From contig LADV01000163.1 of the NCBI GenBank assembly GCA_000961805.1, positions 1-9,253 of the forward strand: a stretch of 9,253 bases of DNA, given 5' to 3'. The notes beneath the pieces were generated by a model, which saw only the letters and a list, made by a program, of their open reading frames with translations, was not told where the DNA came from and searched no databases. Position numbers and translations under genes: made by a program. Shown here one piece after another: positions 1 through 5,416 of the stretch. This DNA is from Peptococcaceae bacterium BRH_c23 (GTDB taxonomy: Bacteria > Bacillota_B > Desulfitobacteriia > Desulfitobacteriales > Desulfitobacteriaceae). Every line of letters starts with the position of its first letter. The first letter of the stretch is position 1.

Positions 1-1050
1 AAAACGCATAAACTTCATTCCCAGACGATCCAAGCGACGATAGAACTCCATCAGGAAACGTGCGATCGGACCCGGGAGCAACGAGTACAGGGAAACCTCG
101 ATTGGAAATATCCTTGGCGATATAAACGATTTTTCTCGGTTAACTATAAGAAAATTGCTCTCCGTCACCTGGAAAAGACCGATTGCATTGTCTTTTCGAA
201 TGGCCGAAATGAAGAGTCTTTGGTGATTAAACGACCCAAACATATTCCCTTTACGTCTATCCATTCGGCCGAAATCGTTTGGGCTTACAATCAATATTGG
301 CTTCACCTAGCCATCGAGAAACCAAAGTTAATCACCGTTACAGACTCCGGCATCGCCGGGGCTGATCCAGGGGAGATTCATGCGTTGACTCTAACGGATG
401 GAAAAGAACACCTTATTCTCACCGCGCGAGAACTTCGGTCGTTGTATCAATTAAGAAATAAAGTCTTAGCTCAGCTTTCGAAAAAGATATCCAAAAAGCG
501 TAAAGGTTCCAAGGCCTTCTGGAAACTGGTTCGTAGGAAACAAAATTTCTTAGCTTGGATTTCCAAAAAGGTTGACTATGCCCTGCATTGTCTCTCCAAA
601 ATGGCCATCGATTGGTGTGTCAAACGTGGAATTAAGAAACTATACTTAGGAAACCCTGATGGGGTTCAAAAAAGCTCGCATAACAAGCGTTCACGTAACG
701 TGAATCAAAAACTTTCGAATTGGCCGTTCGGTGAACTCCGAAGAATGCTGGAGTATAAAGCCAAACGTCATGGGATTATCCTTGAGAAAATCAATGAGGC
801 CTATACCTCGGGAACCTGCCCTGTCTGTGGGACCTTCACCAAACAACATTCAAGGAACTATGGTTGCCCAGCGTGCAAAGCAACCGGTCATCGAGATGTT
901 GTCGGAGCGTCCAATATTCGAAATAAAGGCATGGAGGGAGAGATCACCGCAGGCCGAGAAATGCCCAAGTATCAAGAAACAAAGTATCGTCGAGTCGAAG
1001 TGTGTCCGCATCTTCGACAGTGGCGTAGCGCCCATGACCGGGCCGCGTGA
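1..1050 (+). CDS. tnpB: TnpB RNA-guided endonuclease (IS605 OrfB), 5' end outside window
   Basis: The frame is open from base 1, so 349 codons are visible and the true start lies upstream; a TTG at 220 is internal. TnpB proteins are usually about 360-400 residues, so little is missing. Numbering from the first codon, the RuvC-I aspartate is D122 in GADPGE, the zinc-finger cysteines are CPVC (273-276) and CPAC (289-292), and the RuvC-III aspartate is D299 in GHRDVVGASN. At the RuvC-II position, where most TnpBs have a glutamate, this protein reads LGNPDGV (216-222) with no Glu. A Glu occurs instead at E266 in INEAYTSGTCPVC, just before the zinc finger. TnpB cleaves DNA guided by an RNA from the element's 3' end and helps the element persist. 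The protein is rich in Lys and Arg, as expected for RNA binding. No frameshift or premature stop is visible, so it may be active. Confidence 0.93.
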   Translation, partial: KTHKLHSQTIQATIELHQETCDRTREQRVQGNLDWKYPWRYKRFFSVNYKKIALRHLEKTDCIVFSNGRNEESLVIKRPKHIPFTSIHSAEIVWAYNQYWLHLAIEKPKLITVTDSGIAGADPGEIHALTLTDGKEHLILTARELRSLYQLRNKVLAQLSKKISKKRKGSKAFWKLVRRKQNFLAWISKKVDYALHCLSKMAIDWCVKRGIKKLYLGNPDGVQKSSHNKRSRNVNQKLSNWPFGELRRMLEYKAKRHGIILEKINEAYTSGTCPVCGTFTKQHSRNYGCPACKATGHRDVVGASNIRNKGMEGEITAGREMPKYQETKYRRVEVCPHLRQWRSAHDRAA

Positions 1051-1182
1051 TGGATGTTAGACCATCACGTGATGAACTGGAGTGAACGTAAGACCTAGAG
1101 GCTCTGGCTGAAGGGCGGTTCTCAATGAAGGTTTAGAATCCCCCTCCTCTTAGCCCTTCGGCGTAGGTGGGGGAGTGTTCAA
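1044..1182 (+). ncRNA. Probable TnpB guide RNA scaffold (reRNA / omega RNA)
   Basis: TnpB guide RNAs come from the 3' end of tnpB and run through the element's right end into flanking DNA, which acts as guide. Two strong hairpins are visible here. The first pairs CGTGATGG (1046-1053) with CCATCACG (1062-1069) around an 8-nt loop, can extend by a G-U and a C-G pair, and contains the tnpB stop codon. The second pairs CCCCCTCCT (1140-1148) with AGGTGGGGG (1165-1173) with one mismatch, capped by GCC/GGC around CTTC. The scaffold would end at about 1182, with guide sequence from about 1183. The 5' end of the RNA is not visible and could lie inside tnpB. Confidence 0.65.
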
Positions 1183-1208
1183 GCAAGTACGTCCTTAATA
1201 AAATTATA

Positions 1209-1232
1209 GACCCTCCACTTAAGTGGAAGGTC
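1209..1232. repeat. 24-bp near-perfect palindrome
   Basis: GACCCTCCACTT is followed directly by AAGTGGAAGGTC. The two halves are complementary except for one C/A pair (1213 against 1228), and there is no spacer. This could be a binding site for a dimeric regulator, a stem in an RNA leader, or a remnant of the neighbouring element. It starts about 27 bp beyond the predicted IS right end, so it is probably not part of that element's own end. Confidence 0.6.
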
Positions 1233-1348
1233 AATATCTCTTAGAGAAATATTTTAGTAATTTACTCTAGACAACTGCATTTAGTTGTAACCACTATAGG
1301 TGGTTCCTTTTCTTGAAGGTTAATTCTAAATGCGGTAAATTCTTTTTT
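1233..1348 (+). promoter_or_regulatory. Structured leader or attenuator candidate upstream of the redox gene
   Basis: Inverted repeats cover almost the whole segment. A hairpin at 1233-1253 pairs AATAT-TCT with AGA-AATATT around one mismatch. A larger fold has an outer stem AATTTAC (1259-1265) with GTAAATT (1335-1341) and an inner stem GCATTTAG (1277-1284) with CTAAATGC (1326-1333). The inner stem encloses AACCAC/GTGGTT (1289-1294 with 1300-1305) and CCTT/AAGG (1306-1309 with 1316-1319). An alternative hairpin ACAACT/AGTTGT (1271-1276 with 1283-1288) excludes the inner stem. Six Ts (1343-1348) follow the outer stem directly, and the AGGAG ribosome binding site comes next. This is compatible with a switchable leader. 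The DNA is AT-rich, so some pairing is expected by chance, and I recognise no known riboswitch. A weak promoter, TTGAAG-17-TAAATT (1313-1341), overlaps it. Confidence 0.4.
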
Positions 1349-1359
1349 AGGAGTTAAAT

Positions 1360-1779
1360 ATGCAATATCGCGAGTATATTAACGAAAGAGTTCACAGTCT
1401 TTATTGGAAAGAGGATTTGAACTGTGCTATTACTTCATTACTGATTTTTTCGGAAATATTTAAAATTGATTTAGACCTCCAAATTCTTGATGCAGCAATT
1501 GGAATGCCAGGAGCAGGTAGGTATGGAGCTCAGTGCGGATTAGTTACAGGATCATTAATGTTTATCGGAATTAAAGGAAAAGAAAATGGACTAGAACATG
1601 AGGCTATAGTAGATAAATGCCATAACTTTGCCAAAGACTTTGAAAAAGAATTTGGAAGTTTAAATTGTAGAGATCTACGGCCGGAAGGATTTAAGCCAGA
1701 CAATCCGCCACATTTGTGTGAAGAGATAACCAAGAGGGCAATTATGTTCACGCTAAACATTTTAGCAGCCAAAATTTGA
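1360..1779 (+). CDS. C_GCAxxG_C_C family putative redox-active protein
   Basis: This 139-residue protein matches the C_GCAxxG_C_C family as I know it: an N-terminal helix with a cysteine in NCA (C22), a central Gly-rich segment GAGRYGAQCGLVTG (C59), then C87, C103 in LNCRDL and C120 in HLCEEI. Five spaced cysteines suggest disulfide redox chemistry or metal or cofactor binding, but members of the family have no firmly assigned reaction. No signal peptide or membrane segment is seen, so it is probably cytoplasmic. The start is well supported by AGGAG at 1349-1353, six bases before ATG. It ends 18 bases before the FAD oxidoreductase start, so the two are probably co-transcribed and may form an electron-transfer or amino-acid oxidation pair. 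The upstream segment may control it by attenuation. The reading frame looks intact. Confidence 0.8.
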   Translation: MQYREYINERVHSLYWKEDLNCAITSLLIFSEIFKIDLDLQILDAAIGMPGAGRYGAQCGLVTGSLMFIGIKGKENGLEHEAIVDKCHNFAKDFEKEFGSLNCRDLRPEGFKPDNPPHLCEEITKRAIMFTLNILAAKI

Positions 1780-1797
1780 GCAGGCAGGTGGAACATA

Positions 1798-2972
1798 ATG
1801 AACATCAGTACTGAACATCATAATGCGGATATTATAATTATTGGTGCTGGTATTATTGGCTTAAGCATTGCTTATCATATTCTGGAGGCAGATCCCAAAC
1901 TATCGATCACTATATTGGAAAAGGAGAAAATACTGGGCTTGGGTTCTACCGGCAAAGGCACTGGCGGTATCCGCTATCAATTCAGCAGTCCCCAGCTTTT
2001 CGGCGCCTAAGTCTTCTCAGTAGAGATTTCTTCCGTAATTTCGAGTCGGCTTTTGATACCCCAATTTGGTACGTAGAAAAGGGGTATTTAATGTTGGCCG
2101 CTAATAAGGTATTGTGGAATCATTTGCAATTGACAACGGAACATGCTGAGTCAGAAAGCATCCCTATGAAGTTCTTAAACCATCAAGAACTACTAAGCAA
2201 TTTCCCATATCTCAACAGAGACCGCTTCCTGGGGGGAACATTATGCCCGTGGGATGCCTATGCTGACCCCATTGCCGTTTTGGCAGGACTTTATGCAGCG
2301 GTGCGCCGTCAAGGTGCTGAGGTTCATTTCGGCCGGGAAGCTAGAAAAATCATTCATCATGGAGATACTATTAAAGGTGTCCAAACCAAGCAAGGCACGA
2401 TTTGGTGCCCACTCATCGTGAATGCGGCCGGTCCGTATGCTGCCCAGTTAGCTGCAACGGCAGGGATTGCGCTTCCTGTGCAGCCCTTCCGCCGGCAAGT
2501 TTACGTATGTACCAACCCGAAAGATGTGCCAAAGGCTACGCCCACGATTGTGGATTTAGCCTCCGGTTTTTATTTGCATCAGGAAGCTAGCGGCAAGACG
2601 GTATTATTGGGGGGAACCGACAAAGACACCTGGCCTGGATTGGCAGAAGTGGTTGACAAATCTGTAGCTGAAGATTTTTTTGGGGCTGCGATGGAAACAA
2701 TCCCCTCCACCATCGATATAAAATGGCTGCGTACCTATACGGGAATTTGTGAACAAACTCCTGATTTTCATCCGATTATTGGCGAAGCAATGGAATTGAA
2801 AGGATTCTTTTTGGCTAACGGGTTCAGCGGGCACGGCTTTATGCACGCTCCTGCCGCTGGGCGAATCATAGCAGATTTGATCTTGAACGGCAGAACTGAG
2901 CTGATCGACGTTAGTTTATTCCATCCCGAGCGATTTGCCAAAGGTCGCCTTATAGAATCCTATATTTTTTAG
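1798..2972 (+). pseudogene. FAD-dependent oxidoreductase (DAO / sarcosine-oxidase-beta-like), frameshifted
   Basis: The first frame (1798-2010) encodes an N-terminal Rossmann fold with GAGIIG (residues 16-21) and E41 at the end of beta-2, a typical FAD ribose contact, then GTGGIRYQFSS. It then hits TAA at 2008-2010. The -1 frame continues the family sequence without a stop from about 1992 (PAFRRLSLLSRDFFRNFES...) to TAG at 2970-2972. It includes VNAAGPYA, the DFHPIIGE segment and the C-terminal ANGFSGHGF FAD-binding motif. Joined, the product is about 390 residues, normal for DAO-family amine or amino-acid oxidases; the substrate cannot be told. The shift lies near the C4 run at 1990-1993. 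The ribosome binding site AGGTGG (1786-1791) precedes ATG. A Met at 2091 could restart translation but would lack the Rossmann fold. Everything else is conserved, so the lesion is either recent or a sequencing error. Confidence 0.85.
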
Positions 2973-3233
2973 AAATAGTAAAATCGCACCTTGAAAGCCT
3001 TGCATTCCCAATGCTCTGTCACGCAAGAGTCTCGAGTCAGCAGGTATGATTGCCACATCCATAGGGTATGAAGCTATACTAAAGGGCAGAGAAACTCTGC
3101 CTCTGCGAACCGGGAATCCTCCTGGTGAGTTGGTTGAAAGTTAAGATCCTTTTTCTGGTCAAGATTATTTAAGATAATAATGCCTAAGAGCTAGGGCAGA
3201 CTAAAAAGCAAAACGATAATAGGGGTTGAATTC
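2973..3233. other. Hairpin-rich intergenic stretch, no gene seen
   Basis: No credible coding region is seen. Notable parts are a perfect 7-bp hairpin GGCAGAG-AAA-CTCTGCC (3085-3101) and, eight bases later, a 6-bp hairpin ACCGGG-AATCCT-CCTGGT with one G-U pair (3109-3126). An imperfect promoter-like pair, TTGCCA (3050-3055) and TATACT (3075-3080), has a long 19-bp spacer and would start RNA at about 3087. The composition is more GC-rich and RNA-like than the other spacers here. It could be the leader of the downstream nitroreductase gene or a remnant of a structured RNA element. I see no intrinsic terminator for the upstream gene. Confidence 0.4.
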
Positions 3234-3644
3234 ATGGACTCAATAGGACAACAGTTTATCAAACAAACAAAGCATAGTAATCTTGGTCCATCAGATCAGT
3301 CTTCTGGCAAGCCTCAACCACCAATCCAATTGGAATACGACAAGAGTCAACCGGTCGTTAAGCTACCCAAACCCAGTGAAATAATAACCGAGTTCGTAGA
3401 TGTTCGAACAGTCATTGAACAACGAAAAAGCATCAGGCGTTATTCCAATATACCGTTAACGATGGATCAACTTTCTTATCTGTTATGGTGTACTCAAGGA
3501 GTTAAAGAGGTTTTCCAAGGAACAGCAACCTTGCGAAACGTTCCTTCGGCAGGGGCTCGCCATGTGTTTGAAACTTATTTGCTCATTAATAATGTCGATG
3601 GAATTACCCCGGGGTTATATAAATATTTTAAAATTCCCTCCTGA
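3234..3644 (+). pseudogene. SagB/ThcOx-type nitroreductase, 3' half deleted
   Basis: This 136-residue frame begins at ATG 3234 after AGGGG (3221-3225). It matches the N-terminal half of SagB/ThcOx-family FMN-dependent dehydrogenases: the entry segment RKSIRRYSNIPLTMDQLSYLLW (from residue 64), then RNVPSAGARH (101-110) and ETYLLINNVDGITPGLYKY (113-131). Family members are about 200-260 residues and normally continue after GLYRY with a PLEHxL-type segment. Here five foreign residues (FKIPS) follow and then a TGA. The C-terminal half, which completes the FMN site and dimer, is gone. The loss coincides with entry into DUF1801 sequence in another frame. In oxidoreductase relatives the fold reduces nitro groups or oxidises azolines, but this remnant is unlikely to fold as an enzyme. 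Confidence 0.85.
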
Positions 3645-3975
3645 GATTCAGGAAATACTTAATGCGTTAAGAAAAGTTATCAAAGAGTCTGCGCCTGATG
3701 CAAAAGAAAAGATAAGCTATCAAATGCCTACTTTTGAGTTACATGGAAATCTGGTGCATTTTGCTGCTTTTAAAAATCATATCGGATTTTATCCAGCCCC
3801 CAGTGGCATTGAGGCATTTAAACAGGATTTATCGGAATATAAGGGAGCAAAAGGGTCAGTACAATTTCCTATAGATAAGCCACTACCATATCCACTAATA
3901 AGTAGGATCGTTAAATTTAGAGTTGCTGAGAATATAAAAAGGCAAGCGGAAAGTAAATTAAAAAAGAAAAAATGA
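3616..3975 (+). pseudogene. DUF1801 (YdhG-like) protein, 5' end deleted
   Basis: From FPPEIQEIL (codon for F at 3634) to the stop at 3973-3975, this frame is an uninterrupted DUF1801 domain: KVIKESAPDAKEKISYQMPTF, NLVHFAAFKNHIGFYP, GIEAF, and KGSVQFPIDKPLPYPLI followed by a Lys-rich tail. Family members resemble a frataxin-like fold and are sometimes annotated as iron chaperones; the biochemical role is not established. The usual first 12-16 residues before FPPEIQ, which contain the start Met, are missing and replaced by out-of-frame nitroreductase DNA. The nearest in-frame ATG (3562) lies inside that nitroreductase DNA, so it is not the native start, and I see no strong ribosome binding site for it. 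A chimeric product could be made, but this is best read as a truncated gene. Confidence 0.8.
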
Positions 3976-4032
3976 TTGCAAGTTCTACTGAATGATTGTT
4001 GTATTGGTTGATTAGATTTGAGGGAAAAGCAG

Positions 4033-5415
4033 ATGCTTCTTTTTAAAGAGTTAATGTGGTTCTTTAAGCAAGAAAAGAAAAGCTACGGGATAGGGATTTT
4101 AGTTCTGATCTGCGTAGCTATTATCAATTTGTTTCCACCCTATGTGGTACGAGTTATCGTGGACGGAGCCAGCAAAGGAAATCTGACCCAAGGAAGCTTG
4201 CTCAAATGGTCTTTGCTTCTTTTGGCTGCTGGGTTAACAGCTTACAGTTTGCGGTATATCTGGCGTTTGCTAATTTTCGGTGCTTCGAGTCGGCTCGGGA
4301 GGTTGCTTAGGAAGCAGCTCTTTGAACATTTTATACGTTTATCGCGGCAGTTTTATCAGCAGCATCGAACCGGAGATTTAATGGCCCATGCCACTAACGA
4401 TATTCAAGCGATAGAAATGACCGCTGGGATGGGGGTTTTGACTCTTGTCGATTCCCTGACGACAGGGAGTCTGGTTGTCTTTTCCATGGCCTTTTTTATC
4501 AGTTGGAAACTCACCCTCATAACCTTACTGCCTATGCTGGCATTTGGCTGGCTCTTTAACATCCTAGAACGTGGACGGGCGTCTTATGGTCGAGTAAATT
4601 TGTTGCTTAATGTTAAAGACGAAATCTATGACCAGGAGGGGGCTGTGGACAGGGTCCCCAGCGGACAAGTAACCTATGAGATGGCCTCATTCTCTTATCC
4701 AGGGACTCAATCATTGGTTCTTGAAAAGATTGACGTCGTAGTCAATCAGGGGCAAACCCTGGGCATTGTCGGAAGAACGGGGAGCGGGAAGACTACTTTT
4801 TTTCGTCTCCTCCTGCGGGAGTTTGATCTTTGCGGGGGAGATATTAAGATTGGCGAACTGTCGATTTATGACCTAAGGCTAGAATCCTTGCGACAAGGGA
4901 TTGGCTATGTTCCTCAGGATCACTTCCTGTTCTCCACGACGATTGCAGAGAATATCGCGTTTGGCAAACCAGAAGCAACCTTGGAGGAAATCCAAGCGGC
5001 CGCGGATATAGCTGCCATTCACAAGGATATCCTGCATTTTCAAGATAAATATGGCACCTTGGTTGGAGATCGGGGCGTAACCCTTTCAGGCGGGCAAAAA
5101 CAGCGAATATCTATTGCACGGGCCCTCTTACTCCAACCAGAAATTCTTATTTTAGATGATTCACTGTCGGCTGTGGACGCCAAAACAGAAAAGGCCATTT
5201 TACAGGGCTTAAAAGAAAAACGGTCCCAAAAGACAACGCTGATTTCCTCTCATCGATTGAGTGCTATTGAACACGCGGACTTGATCATAGTTATTGAGTC
5301 TGGGAAAATTACTGAACAGGGCTCTCATGCCGAACTCATGGCAGTCGAGGGATGGTATGCTTCCACTTACCGAAGTCAGCAGTTAGAATCTCTGATTGAG
5401 GAAGGGGGAGCATGA
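4033..5415 (+). CDS. ABC exporter subunit, YheI/BmrC-like, with internal membrane-domain deletion
   Basis: I place the start at ATG 4033, giving 460 residues, because GAGGGA (4020-4025) lies 7 bases upstream; the TTG at 4018 overlaps that site. The N-terminal half resembles YheI: WFFK, FPPYVVRVIVDG, RTGDLMAHATNDIQAIEM, GVLTLVDS and FISWKLTLITLLPM. It then jumps straight to LAFGWLFNILERGRASYGRVN, a segment that in relatives lies about 120 residues further on. The nucleotide-binding domain is complete: Walker A GRTGSGKTT (247-255), Q-loop VPQDHFLFS, signature LSGGQ (351-355), Walker B ending LDD (D376 in place of the catalytic Glu) and H407. The Glu-to-Asp change is normal for the degenerate-site subunit of such heterodimers. 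Loss of roughly TM4-TM6 probably abolishes transport. The stop overlaps the next gene's ribosome binding region, so the pair is translationally coupled. Confidence 0.88.
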   Translation: MLLFKELMWFFKQEKKSYGIGILVLICVAIINLFPPYVVRVIVDGASKGNLTQGSLLKWSLLLLAAGLTAYSLRYIWRLLIFGASSRLGRLLRKQLFEHFIRLSRQFYQQHRTGDLMAHATNDIQAIEMTAGMGVLTLVDSLTTGSLVVFSMAFFISWKLTLITLLPMLAFGWLFNILERGRASYGRVNLLLNVKDEIYDQEGAVDRVPSGQVTYEMASFSYPGTQSLVLEKIDVVVNQGQTLGIVGRTGSGKTTFFRLLLREFDLCGGDIKIGELSIYDLRLESLRQGIGYVPQDHFLFSTTIAENIAFGKPEATLEEIQAAADIAAIHKDILHFQDKYGTLVGDRGVTLSGGQKQRISIARALLLQPEILILDDSLSAVDAKTEKAILQGLKEKRSQKTTLISSHRLSAIEHADLIIVIESGKITEQGSHAELMAVEGWYASTYRSQQLESLIEEGGA

Positions 5416-5416
5416 C

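Larger units (their letters stand above)
1..1182 (+). mobile_element. IS200/IS605-family element, 3' part with right end
   Basis: The left end, and any TnpA transposase, lie outside the window. What is visible is the tnpB gene, a 3' structured segment and a right end of the IS605 kind: a GC-rich imperfect hairpin (1140-1173) followed by GGAGTGTTCAA, ending at about 1182. In this family the right-end hairpin is recognised by the TnpA HUH transposase and also forms the 3' part of the TnpB guide RNA. The exact boundary is inferred from the motif, because no empty site is available for comparison. Sequence after 1183 becomes AT-rich and differs in character, which supports a boundary there. Confidence 0.75.

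Noticed and set aside
220..222. TTG as the start of tnpB
   Set aside because: The frame is open to base 1 and the upstream residues look like ordinary TnpB N-terminal sequence, so the true start is outside the window.
731..1060. Second + strand frame inside tnpB
   Set aside because: It overlaps the conserved zinc-finger and RuvC-III coding region in another frame and resembles no protein family.
1259..1348. T-box leader
   Set aside because: GGTGGTTCC only loosely resembles the T-box sequence, no stem I with a specifier loop is seen, and the downstream gene is not an aminoacylation or amino-acid gene.
1987..2010. Programmed -1 frameshift in the FAD oxidase
   Set aside because: No slippery heptamer in the correct phase and no downstream stimulator is evident; the family is not known to use recoding. 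A mutation or sequencing error near the C4 run is simpler.
2985..3180. Group II intron or cobalamin riboswitch
   Set aside because: GGTTGAAAG and GGGAATCC-like pieces are suggestive, but there is no domain V hairpin, no intron ORF and no complete B12-box core.
4018..4020. TTG start for the first ABC subunit
   Set aside because: It overlaps the GAGGGA site that is well placed for ATG 4033, and the N-terminus from 4033 fits the family.
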